Assembly (NCBI GenBank): GCA_002339325.1
Contig: DDKK01000038.1
Coordinates: 1 to 40,679, forward strand
DNA length: 40,679 nucleotides
Direction of reading: 5' to 3'
DNA from: Nitrospiraceae bacterium UBA2600
GTDB taxonomy: Bacteria; Nitrospirota; Thermodesulfovibrionia; Thermodesulfovibrionales; Thermodesulfovibrionaceae
Each line of letters begins with the position of its first letter. Position 1 is the stretch's first letter. Position numbers and translations under genes: made by a program. Below the pieces are notes generated by a model. It ran no database searches. It was given only the letters and a program-made list of their open reading frames with translations, and was not told where the DNA came from. Shown piece after piece: positions 25,190 through 33,161 of this stretch.

Positions 25190-27742
25190 TTAAATATCTT
25201 TTACGTGCTTTTTGATAAAATCATCCGTATACATCTGAGCAACAGCGTCGTTGAAGAGAACCATGTCAAGTTGTTTTGTATAGGCAGTAAGCTTGCCAAG
25301 AATTTCAAGCCTTTTTTCTATTTCGGCTATGCTGTATTTGGTTAAGATAGCATCAATCACGTCTTCCTTTACTTTTACCCTGAAATTCATGGCTGTAAGA
25401 ATAGTCTTGATTAGTTGAACTCTTCTTAACCTTCTGTCAATGGCAGCTCCTCCGCCTTTAAAGAAGAATTTAATATAATTGTCGTTTATATTTTCTCCTG
25501 TGTAGGCTTCAATCATTGAAAAATGATAGCCCAATCGAAGACTGAAATTCATATAGTTTTTTGTAACAATACAGAAGCTCTTTTTGGCTGTTTCTTTTAG
25601 TTGTTCTTCTGGTATTGATACAGTATGAGCTACCATCTCAAAAAAACCCTTTGCATCTACTGGTGGAGGTCCTGGCCATTGCATTGAGCGCATTCCTTTA
25701 AGTATTGCCTGAAAAGGCATAGAATAAATATCTTCAGGGGTAGCTTTTTTTATACCTTCCCTCAGGCCGCCTTCGATGTCAAGGACTAAAACTCCTATAG
25801 GAATACCTGCTACAAGTGGAACAGCGTGATGTTCGCTGTCATATTTATCCCACATGGTAAACATCTCATACATAACCATTTCATGACAGAATCGAGTAAT
25901 ATCATGATAAGTTTTACAGTTTTCAGGTTTGAAATCGTCAGTCGTAGGGTCTACAAGGTTAAGAGGAACAATTAATTTCAATACTCTTTCAAGTGTTTTG
26001 AATAAAAGAGTATCTCTGAAGGGTTCTTTCATATTTTGATGTGCCCTTATTAGTTCCTCTACTTTTCCTTCATAAATTACACAATTTGAGGCGTCTACTG
26101 TTATTTCCTGACCGTCTTTTATAGTTTTTGTCGCTATTTCTGTGTTTATGAGTGTTGGAATGTTATATTCTCTTGAAAGAGAAGCCATATGTCCCGTAGG
26201 ACTTCCAACATCTGTAACAATAGCTGATGCTTTGTTCATTATCATTACATAACGAGGGTTGGTGTGCTTTGCTATCAATATAGCACCTTCAGGGAAGTTT
26301 TGTAGTTCATCTTCAGTCTTCAGTATAAAAGCTTTACCGTAGCCTATACCTTTACAGGCTGTAATACCACCATCAAGCAAGATTTTATAGCCTTTAATTC
26401 TTGTAGGAAGAAAAACTTTAGGTTCGGCTTTTCTTTCAACTATCCTCAGTGGTCTTGCCTGGAGTATAAAAATCTGCCCTTGTTGGTCAATTGCCCATTC
26501 AATGTCCTGAGGACAGCGGTAGTAATCTTCAATCTTTAGAGCTAATTCAGACAGAGATATCGCTTCTTTTTCTGAAAGAGATGGTTTGGTGGCTACATCA
26601 GGCAAAACTATTTCTTCAACAAGGCCTTCTTCTTTACAGATGAGCATTTTGCTTTGTTTGCCTGGAATTTTTTCAATTAAATTAAGCCCTTTTTCTCTTG
26701 AAACCACATAGGTTTCTGCATTTACAGCTCCATCAACTATTAATTTGCCCAAACCCTTTACAGCATTTATTATTATGTTATTGCTTTCAGGATTATTCGG
26801 ATTTTTAGAATAAATAACACCACCTGCTCGGGCATTTATCATTTTCAACACTCCCACAGCCATTACCATTTCCTTTTCTGAAAAACCCTTTGTTTTATAA
26901 TAGAAAATTGCTCTTTTGTTAAAAAGACTTGCTATGACCCGCTTGTAGTAGTATCCGATTAGATTTTCTGGAATATTTAGATAAGAAGAATACTGGCCAG
27001 CAAAGCTGAAGTCTGAATCTTCATGAATGGCGCTACTTCTAACTGATACGTAACATTTCTCTCCTTCTTTTGCAGCAAGTTGAAAATAGGCTGAATTTAT
27101 GGCGTTTTCAATATCCTCTGGTAAAGAAGAGTTAATAATTAATTCCCGAATCTTCTTGCTTCCCTCTTCGATATCATTAATACTGTTTATATCAATCTCT
27201 TCTATTATCTTGGAGATTTTATCCCTTAGGCCAGCCTTTTCAAGAAATTTAACAAAGGCATAGGATGTAATGACAAAGCCATCGGGAGTTGGGAGTTTCA
27301 AAGTATTTCTTAACTCTACGAGATTAGCAATCTTACCCCCTGAAACAGTTCTTGAGGAAGCTTGAATGTCTTCGAGAGGTATGGCATAATCTACTATGGG
27401 TATTTCTATTTTCGAGGTAAGTATCTGTTCTATTTTGCTATCTATGTCTTTTTGAACCTGTTCTAATATTGAGTATTTGCCATCTGACAAGGCATTTAAA
27501 TTTCGTATTATATCTTCGACGCCATCTTTTATTGCTTGAAATCCTCTCTTTATATAAGTCATATCAAAGAGATAATCACCGGTGAGTTTTTCTTCTAAGT
27601 CTGCCATAAGGCTTAAAACTTGATTATTGCTGGTCAGCACCCTTTGAAAATGGTAATATTTTTCTTTTAAAAGCTCTTTCAGTTTCTCTTTCTCCTCTGT
27701 TTTCTTCTCTTTACTCTTAAAAAGGCCAAATAAATCCCACAT
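25190..27742 (-). CDS. PEP/pyruvate-binding (PEP synthase-like) protein lacking the PEP barrel
   Basis: An 850-residue protein. Residues 1-130 are charged and helical. An ATP-grasp domain of PPDK/PEP-synthase type follows (GGKIANLVELRNTLKLPTPD, VSVRSSAIHEDSDFSFAGQY, PQDIEWAIDQQGQIFILQAR). Next is a swivelling phosphohistidine domain with H518 in GSPTGHMASLSREYNIPT. The last 300 residues do not contain the TIM-barrel motifs of PEP synthase or PPDK; instead they have an unfamiliar, partly helical domain. It can therefore probably phosphorylate its own histidine from ATP, but the final acceptor is unknown; PEP synthesis is unlikely. It has its own -10 box right before the start. It sits between a kinase/receiver pair and the GntR/permease operon, so a role in sensing or energising that module is possible. 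Confidence 0.82.
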   Translation of the reverse strand: MWDLFGLFKSKEKKTEEKEKLKELLKEKYYHFQRVLTSNNQVLSLMADLEEKLTGDYLFDMTYIKRGFQAIKDGVEDIIRNLNALSDGKYSILEQVQKDIDSKIEQILTSKIEIPIVDYAIPLEDIQASSRTVSGGKIANLVELRNTLKLPTPDGFVITSYAFVKFLEKAGLRDKISKIIEEIDINSINDIEEGSKKIRELIINSSLPEDIENAINSAYFQLAAKEGEKCYVSVRSSAIHEDSDFSFAGQYSSYLNIPENLIGYYYKRVIASLFNKRAIFYYKTKGFSEKEMVMAVGVLKMINARAGGVIYSKNPNNPESNNIIINAVKGLGKLIVDGAVNAETYVVSREKGLNLIEKIPGKQSKMLICKEEGLVEEIVLPDVATKPSLSEKEAISLSELALKIEDYYRCPQDIEWAIDQQGQIFILQARPLRIVERKAEPKVFLPTRIKGYKILLDGGITACKGIGYGKAFILKTEDELQNFPEGAILIAKHTNPRYVMIMNKASAIVTDVGSPTGHMASLSREYNIPTLINTEIATKTIKDGQEITVDASNCVIYEGKVEELIRAHQNMKEPFRDTLLFKTLERVLKLIVPLNLVDPTTDDFKPENCKTYHDITRFCHEMVMYEMFTMWDKYDSEHHAVPLVAGIPIGVLVLDIEGGLREGIKKATPEDIYSMPFQAILKGMRSMQWPGPPPVDAKGFFEMVAHTVSIPEEQLKETAKKSFCIVTKNYMNFSLRLGYHFSMIEAYTGENINDNYIKFFFKGGGAAIDRRLRRVQLIKTILTAMNFRVKVKEDVIDAILTKYSIAEIEKRLEILGKLTAYTKQLDMVLFNDAVAQMYTDDFIKKHVKDI

Positions 27743-27748
27743 TTCTAA

Positions 27749-27754
27749 ATTATA
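27749..27754 (-). promoter_or_regulatory. -10 box of the PEP synthase-like gene, probable leaderless start
   Basis: Minus strand reads TATAAT-TTAGAA-ATG, with six bases between the box and the start codon at 27742 and no Shine-Dalgarno. Upstream sequence is AT-rich without a clear -35. Confidence 0.5.
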
Positions 27755-27787
27755 AACGATTTTAATTGCTTTATAATATATTTTTTT

Positions 27788-27816
27788 TTGACAAAGTCTT
27801 CAATTGATAGTATGAT
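27788..27816 (+). promoter_or_regulatory. Sigma-70 type promoter of the GntR/permease operon
   Basis: TTGACA (27788-27793), a 17-bp spacer, then TATGAT (27811-27816). This is the best complete promoter in the window. The predicted start near 27823 gives a leader of about 60 nt that contains the palindrome at 27833-27859 and a Shine-Dalgarno (AGAGGT) before the GntR gene. Confidence 0.75.
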
Positions 27817-27832
27817 ATATAAAATTACAATG

Positions 27833-27859
27833 TTACATTATAACGATATAATAATGTAA
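27833..27859. promoter_or_regulatory. Candidate GntR operator (inverted repeat)
   Basis: Perfect 9-bp arms, TTACATTAT and ATAATGTAA, separated by 9 bp, just downstream of the predicted transcription start and ahead of the GntR gene. The position fits autorepression by roadblock. An inner inverted repeat (ATTATA-ACGA-TATAAT) shares the same centre region. AT-richness raises the chance of coincidence. Confidence 0.55.
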
Positions 27860-27882
27860 TAACAAAATAATCAGAGGTAAAA

Positions 27883-28623
27883 ATGGTTGAGTTAATTAGC
27901 AGAGATGAGCATGAGAAGTTGTATCTTCAGCTTTTCGAAATATTAAAGAGAAAGATTGAGAATAAAGAATGGACATCGGGAATGCAGATTCCTACGGAAG
28001 ACCAACTCTGCAAAATGTTTAATGTAAGCAGGGCAACGGTAAGAAATGCTGTTTTAGAGCTTGTAAGGCAGGGATATTTAGTAAGGCAGCAGGGGAAGGG
28101 AACTTTTGTTAGCAGTAACTACATCTCCGAAGGAATGATTATGACAACAGTATTTAAAAAACTTTGGGTAGAGGATGATACGGTATTCAGCAAGGAGTTG
28201 TTAGCAAAGACAGTTATGATGCCCGTTGGTGATTTAAGTAAGGAACTTGAAATTCCTGAAAATAGGCACATCATCTACATAAAAGTGAGATGGCTTAAAG
28301 AAAGCGAACCGTCTATTCTTCAGGAATCTTTTATTCCTTTCAATGTCTGTCCACATTTAATCGAGGAAGACGTGGAAAATCAGTCAATAATCGACCTGTT
28401 TGAGAAGAAATACAGCATTAAAATAACGAAAGTTTTCAACTACTTTGACATTGTTACACTGAATAAAGAAGTCATACAGTCACTCAATATTTCTCAGAAC
28501 GCCTTTGCAATTGAGATGATTCAGAAAGTTTTTTCTGGCAATACGGTCGTTCTTTTAAACAGGCTATACAAAAAAAATGATGGTAATAAACTGTTTATTG
28601 CTTTTCAGAGAAAAGCATTATAA
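27883..28623 (+). CDS. GntR-family transcriptional regulator (HutC/UTRA type)
   Basis: 246-residue regulator. The N-terminal winged helix (about 10-78) contains LCKMFNVSRATVRNAVLELV and the wing VRQQGKGTFVS. The C-terminal ligand-binding part has the UTRA pattern (RWLKESEPSILQESFIP, SIIDLFEKKYSIKITKV). HutC-type regulators respond to small metabolites such as carboxylates, amino acids or sugar phosphates. ATG 27883 is preceded by AGAGGT. It is first in a plus-strand operon and is followed after 17 nt by the CBS gene, so its effector probably relates to the anion transported or hydrated by the genes downstream. Confidence 0.9.
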   Translation: MVELISRDEHEKLYLQLFEILKRKIENKEWTSGMQIPTEDQLCKMFNVSRATVRNAVLELVRQGYLVRQQGKGTFVSSNYISEGMIMTTVFKKLWVEDDTVFSKELLAKTVMMPVGDLSKELEIPENRHIIYIKVRWLKESEPSILQESFIPFNVCPHLIEEDVENQSIIDLFEKKYSIKITKVFNYFDIVTLNKEVIQSLNISQNAFAIEMIQKVFSGNTVVLLNRLYKKNDGNKLFIAFQRKAL

Positions 28624-28640
28624 ACCTTAGGAGGTGGGGC

Positions 28641-29162
28641 ATGTCAAACGGAAAATTAGTAAAGGATGTTATGATGGGAATATTTGAGTATCCTCATATT
28701 CCCTACTGGTTCAGTATTGAGCAGGCTATTAAGGTTGTGAAAGCTTCTTTTATTCAAACTCAAAAGCATATGGATCCTCTTGCAGTGCTCGTTTTTGATG
28801 AGAAGTATAATCTTCTGGGAACGGTAACGCTAAAGGATATTCTTAAGGGGCTTGAGCCTTCTTTCCTAAAGCCACCGACAAAAGCCCAGGTACCAGATGA
28901 GGAGAAAACAGGACTGAGCATAGTTTGGGATAGTCTTTTCAGTCAGGAGTCAAAAAAGCTTGCTCAAAAACCTGTAAGTGAAATAATGGTTCCAGCAAAA
29001 TACTTTGTTGACTCTACAGACCCCGTTACAAAGGCGGCCTATCTAATGATTCACTATGACTTACCTGTTCTACCAGTTATTGAAGACAAAAAGAAGTTCG
29101 TTGGCATTGTTAGAATGGTTGAAGTATTCGACACAATCTCAGAAGAAATCATTAAGGAATAG
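28641..29162 (+). CDS. CBS-domain protein
   Basis: 173-residue soluble protein made of a pair of CBS motifs: KDVMMGIFEYPHIPYWFSIEQAIKVV...NLLGTVTLKDIL and SEIMVPAKYFVDSTDPVTKAAYLMI...KKFVGIVRMVEVF. CBS pairs bind adenine nucleotides and often gate transporters or enzymes. GGAGGTGGGGC precedes the ATG, giving strong translation. Its place directly before the SLC13-type permease (9-nt gap) suggests it senses cell energy state and modulates that transporter; this is inference. Confidence 0.88.
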   Translation: MSNGKLVKDVMMGIFEYPHIPYWFSIEQAIKVVKASFIQTQKHMDPLAVLVFDEKYNLLGTVTLKDILKGLEPSFLKPPTKAQVPDEEKTGLSIVWDSLFSQESKKLAQKPVSEIMVPAKYFVDSTDPVTKAAYLMIHYDLPVLPVIEDKKKFVGIVRMVEVFDTISEEIIKE

Positions 29163-29171
29163 GAGGAGGAA

Positions 29172-30683
29172 ATGGCAGAGAAAAAGAAACAGGAAGGTTT
29201 ACCTGAACCACCGTCAGAAATTTATGTGGCAGGAGAAAAGAGAAAAATCAACTGGAAAAGAATATTTTTTATATTTCTCGGGCTTGCCTTTTTCTTTGGT
29301 ATTTATTTCTCTCCCGCATGGCCCGATGCTGTTGACCCAATGGGTAAGCATTTCCCTCTTACAAAAGAAGCAAAAGGTGCAATAGCTTTATTTTTACTTG
29401 CAGGTATATGGTGGGTTTTTGAAGTAGTTCCCATAGGCGTTACAAGTATCGCCATAGGTGTTTTTCAGGCTATATTTGCAATCCGTTCAGCAAAGGATGC
29501 TTTCCGTGACTTTATGGACCCTTCTGTTATGTTTATCTTCGGTTCAGTTGTTGTTGGACTTGCTTTCACAAAAACAGGACTTACAAAACGTTTAGCATAC
29601 AATATGCTCAATGTTGTTGGTGAAAGAACAAGCATGATTGTTCTTGGTGCTCTGATTGTAACTGCGGGGCTTGCTCACTTAATGGCACATACAGCAGCGG
29701 CAGCCACAGTTTTTCCGATTCTTCTTGCTATAAATGCTCTTTATGGTGAAGGTGATAAGCCAACAAAGTTTGGTAAGGCACTTTTTATAGGAATGGCTTA
29801 TGCTGCAGGTGCAGGAAGTATTATTACCTTTCTTGGTGCAGCCCGTGGTCCTGCAGCAGCAGGTATGTTTAAGGAGTTTACCGGAAGAGACATTGGATTT
29901 TTTGAACTTACCAAATATATGTTCCTCATTGGCTGGATAATGGTTTTCCTTATATGGGTTTATCTGATGATATTCCTCAAACCTGAAAAAAATATCATCC
30001 CAGGCCTTAGAGAAAAAGTAAAGACCATGATGAAAGAACTCGGTCCTATGACAGGACAGGAAAAATTTGTAATAATCTGCGTTGCAGCTGTAATAGTAGT
30101 AATGTCCCTTCAGTCCTTTGTTCCAGCTCTTAAACCCCTTGACCGTTCTGCTATAATGCTCTGTTCCACATTGCTTTTCTTCCTCACAGGTGTTCTCACA
30201 ATAAAGGAGCTTGAGGATATTCCGTGGAATATAATACTTCTATTTAGTGGTGCCATGAGTATTGGTTTCTGTCTTTGGAAAACAGGTGCAGCCCAGTGGA
30301 TGGCAGTTAACTGGCTTGTAATGTTTCAGCAGGCACCGTGGATTATATTTGTTATTGGTATAGCCACCTTTGTTCTCATAATGACCAATTTCATAATGAA
30401 TGTGGCAGCAATAGCCATATCCCTTCCTGTATCTCTTGTAATTGCCCAGTATCTCGGTGTAGCACCTGATGTAATACTTTATGCATCTCTGGTCACAGCA
30501 GGAATGCCCTTTTTACTTCTAATAGGTGCAGCTCCCAATGCTATTTCCTATCAGTCAGGACAGTTTACTCCAGGAGAGTTTTTCAAACACGGTATTACAA
30601 TGAGCATTGTCTTGATTTTAGTTCTTGCTATATTTCTCGTTACAGTATGGCCTATTTTGGGAATGCCTATACTTTTAAAATAG
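29172..30683 (+). CDS. SLC13/DASS-family anion permease
   Basis: Inner-membrane carrier of 503 residues with about 11-12 hydrophobic segments after a basic cytoplasmic N-terminus of about 30 residues. The DASS layout is visible: EVVPIGVTSIAIGVFQAIF near 84-102, SVMFIFGSVVVGLAFTKTGL, and two helical-hairpin repeats with HTAAAATVFPI and MTNFIMNVAAIAISLPV. Standard family members carry Ser-Asn-Thr at both sites for Na+ and carboxylate binding; here they read His-Thr-Ala and Asn-Phe-Ile-Met-Asn, so coupling ion and substrate may differ. Known substrates of the family are dicarboxylates, citrate and sulfate. In this setting sulfate, bicarbonate or an organic acid are all open. GGAGGAGG precedes ATG 29172. 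Confidence 0.85.
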   Translation: MAEKKKQEGLPEPPSEIYVAGEKRKINWKRIFFIFLGLAFFFGIYFSPAWPDAVDPMGKHFPLTKEAKGAIALFLLAGIWWVFEVVPIGVTSIAIGVFQAIFAIRSAKDAFRDFMDPSVMFIFGSVVVGLAFTKTGLTKRLAYNMLNVVGERTSMIVLGALIVTAGLAHLMAHTAAAATVFPILLAINALYGEGDKPTKFGKALFIGMAYAAGAGSIITFLGAARGPAAAGMFKEFTGRDIGFFELTKYMFLIGWIMVFLIWVYLMIFLKPEKNIIPGLREKVKTMMKELGPMTGQEKFVIICVAAVIVVMSLQSFVPALKPLDRSAIMLCSTLLFFLTGVLTIKELEDIPWNIILLFSGAMSIGFCLWKTGAAQWMAVNWLVMFQQAPWIIFVIGIATFVLIMTNFIMNVAAIAISLPVSLVIAQYLGVAPDVILYASLVTAGMPFLLLIGAAPNAISYQSGQFTPGEFFKHGITMSIVLILVLAIFLVTVWPILGMPILLK

Positions 30684-30692
30684 GGGTGGGAC

Positions 30693-31403
30693 ATGAAGTT
30701 TGAGAAAACTTTAAACAAGCTTTTTGGTAAATTTTACAAAGAGGATGATTTTATAAAAGTGACTTTTGAAAAATTAAAAAAATATGATTTTACCTATGAA
30801 AATGCCATTGCCTCTGTTTGTCTTTGTAGAGATGAAATTTGTCAGCCTGTTATTGAACAGATAAGAAAGGTTTGGGGTGAGGCATTTAACTTTGCCAGTC
30901 TTGCCGGTCTTTTCACAGCTGGCAAGACTGGTATGAAAGCCTTTATCAGCCATGCACCCGCCATAGCGGATAGGGAACACTATGTTTTTTACGCCTTCTC
31001 TCATGTTGCCATTGATGAAAACGGCATTGCTGGTGTTTGTAAGAGAAAGGGTCTTGAAAGCTCCCATGCCTGTGGTGCCCTCTGTAATTTTCATGGCGAA
31101 CTTTTAAATGGTAAACTTAACCTCAAGCTTGATGAAGATGACATGGAGATGAGTTTTCTTCGAAGAAGAATGCTTAGGGAGATTAAATTTGGAGAAGTTC
31201 CAGACCTTATATCCCTTACAAAAACCAACCTCTATGTTATCCTAAGTGATTTAGAGCAAATCATAAAAACAGTAGTTGACTCCAAAAAAGCTGACTATGC
31301 AGTATTTTCAGGCATTCAAGTTCATGGACCAGAGGAAAATTACATCGTGCCGGATGACTCTTATGTGTCTGTAAACGGTAGAAAGAAAAAATTAGAAATT
31401 TAA
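30693..31403 (+). CDS. LCIB/LCIC-type carbonic anhydrase-like protein
   Basis: 236-residue soluble protein that I assign to the limiting-CO2-inducible (LCIB/LCIC) family, zinc carbonic anhydrases with a beta-CA-like fold best known from algal CO2 concentration. The match rests on the run SVCLCRDEICQPVIEQIRKV, then WGEAFNFASLAGLFTAGKTG, FSHVAIDENGIAG and SSHACGAL. Probable zinc ligands are C45, H104 and C127, with D47 next to C45; the spacings of 59 and 23 residues are like those I recall for characterised members. It would interconvert CO2 and bicarbonate in the cytoplasm. It lies 9 nt from permease genes on both sides, which suggests a bicarbonate-linked transport function. No signal peptide. 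Family assignment is from memory of motifs, not a search. Confidence 0.68.
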   Translation: MKFEKTLNKLFGKFYKEDDFIKVTFEKLKKYDFTYENAIASVCLCRDEICQPVIEQIRKVWGEAFNFASLAGLFTAGKTGMKAFISHAPAIADREHYVFYAFSHVAIDENGIAGVCKRKGLESSHACGALCNFHGELLNGKLNLKLDEDDMEMSFLRRRMLREIKFGEVPDLISLTKTNLYVILSDLEQIIKTVVDSKKADYAVFSGIQVHGPEENYIVPDDSYVSVNGRKKKLEI

Positions 31404-31412
31404 GGAGGAGTC

Positions 31413-33146
31413 ATGAAAAAGCTGCTTATATTGTTTCTGCTTCTTTTTGTTTTTAATGTTTCAGCCTTTGCCTTAGAAGCAGAAAAGCCAAAGGAAAATG
31501 TTGATATATTCTTTATTTCAGGTTCAATTCTTGATTCCCACAAAGAGCCTGTAAGAGATGCCGAGATAAGTTTGCTTGTCAATGGAAAGCCCCATAAATT
31601 AATCACTGACCACAAAGAGACGGATAAAACTCTCACTTCCTCGCATGGAACTTTTCAAATGAATTTTTATCTTGCCAAAGGTGAGATTGACAGCGCAAAG
31701 ATAGAGATTGAGATTGTAAAGAGTTCTTATAAAAAAACAAAGGTTGAGTTTAAAAAGGACGACTTTGCCCAGAAAGGAAATGAATTTTACATTAGTAAAG
31801 ACATAATGATTGAGAGGCATCTTGGTCCTGCCTTCTGGATAGCAACTGGTGTTTTCTTACTTGCCTATGCACTGATATCTTTTGAGCTTCTCCATAGAAC
31901 AGTAGCTGCCATGATAGGTGCAGCAACAATGCTCATACTTACCTACACACTTGGCACCTTTAATCCAGAGTTTCATATAATCTCCTTTGAGAGAGCCATT
32001 CAGGCAATTGATATGAATGTAATATTTCTTCTCATGGGAATGATGATTATAATTGGTGTCCTCAAACATACAGGAGTTTTCCAGTGGTGTGCTTACATGT
32101 CCTATAAAATTGCAAAGGGTAACGTGATGACTCTTGCAATAATTTCTTGTTTTTTCATTGCAGTCACCTCTGCTTTTCTTGACAATGTCACTACAATGTT
32201 ACTTTACACTCCTGTTCTAATAGAGATTGCAATAGCCCTTAAGATTAATCCTTTATCTCTCTTAATTCCCGGAATAATGGCATCCAATGTAGGTGGAACT
32301 GCAACTCTTATAGGTGACCCACCAAACATAATGATTGGTTCATACACAGGGCTTACATTTATGCAGTTCGTCTATGCCTTAACGCCAGTAGTTATTATAA
32401 GTATGATAGCTCTTGTTATTTACAACAAGTTTTTCTACTCAAAGGAATACAAAAAGGGCAAAGTTGAGGACATAAACGCATTTATCAGTTACTTAAGGGA
32501 AGAATACAAAATCACAGACAAAACCCTTCTTGGATATGGACTTTTCATAATGGCTCTTGTTGTATCTTTCTTTGCAACCCATGGCTACTGGCATATGGAA
32601 GTCTCTATCCCCGCCCTTTTTGGTGCAGGTCTTCTTTTTACCTATGCAGTTGTGACAAAGAAAGTCAAAATGCTTGAACTTATTGAGAAGGATATTGAGT
32701 GGACAACACTGCTATTTTTTATCTTTCTCTTTATAATTGTCGGTGCTGTTGAGGAAGCAGGACTTCTCGCAGTAATTGCAGACTGGGTTCATAATCTCTC
32801 TGCAGGAAATCTCACTGTTGCCATATGTTTGATACTCTGGGTATCTGCCATAATGAGTGCCTTTGTTGACAACATTCCCTTTACAGCTACGATGCTTCCC
32901 ATAGTTGCCTATCTTAGCAAGGTAATTCCAGGAGCAGAAAGTAATGTGCTCTGGTGGGCACTGGCACTTGGTGCATGTTTTGGTGGAAATGGAACGCTCA
33001 TAGGTGCTTCAGCTAATGTTGTGACAATCGGAATTGCCGAGTCTGCAGGGCATAAGATAAGCTTTTTTGGTTTTATGAAATATGCCTTTTTATATATGAT
33101 AATCAGTGTAGCCATCTGCAATGTATGGCTATTGCTTTTTTACTAA
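31413..33146 (+). CDS. ArsB/NhaD-superfamily permease with N-terminal extracytoplasmic domain
   Basis: 577-residue ion transporter. A signal-like helix (1-20) is followed by about 105 extracytoplasmic residues with a carboxypeptidase-regulatory-like beta-sandwich pattern (GSILDSHKEPVRDAEISLLV). About 11 transmembrane segments follow. Two internally repeated halves carry the superfamily signatures: SAFLDNVTTMLLYTP at about 252 with GGTATLIGDPPNIMIGS, and SAFVDNIPFTATMLP at about 481 with GGNGTLIGASANVV. These resemble NhaD Na+/H+ antiporters and P-protein-like carriers. It could supply the Na+ gradient for the DASS-type permease or itself move an anion. AAGGAGGAG precedes ATG 31413. The N-terminal domain fused to this fold is unusual. 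Confidence 0.85.
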   Translation: MKKLLILFLLLFVFNVSAFALEAEKPKENVDIFFISGSILDSHKEPVRDAEISLLVNGKPHKLITDHKETDKTLTSSHGTFQMNFYLAKGEIDSAKIEIEIVKSSYKKTKVEFKKDDFAQKGNEFYISKDIMIERHLGPAFWIATGVFLLAYALISFELLHRTVAAMIGAATMLILTYTLGTFNPEFHIISFERAIQAIDMNVIFLLMGMMIIIGVLKHTGVFQWCAYMSYKIAKGNVMTLAIISCFFIAVTSAFLDNVTTMLLYTPVLIEIAIALKINPLSLLIPGIMASNVGGTATLIGDPPNIMIGSYTGLTFMQFVYALTPVVIISMIALVIYNKFFYSKEYKKGKVEDINAFISYLREEYKITDKTLLGYGLFIMALVVSFFATHGYWHMEVSIPALFGAGLLFTYAVVTKKVKMLELIEKDIEWTTLLFFIFLFIIVGAVEEAGLLAVIADWVHNLSAGNLTVAICLILWVSAIMSAFVDNIPFTATMLPIVAYLSKVIPGAESNVLWWALALGACFGGNGTLIGASANVVTIGIAESAGHKISFFGFMKYAFLYMIISVAICNVWLLLFY

Positions 33147-33161
33147 AAAGGAGGTTTGAAG

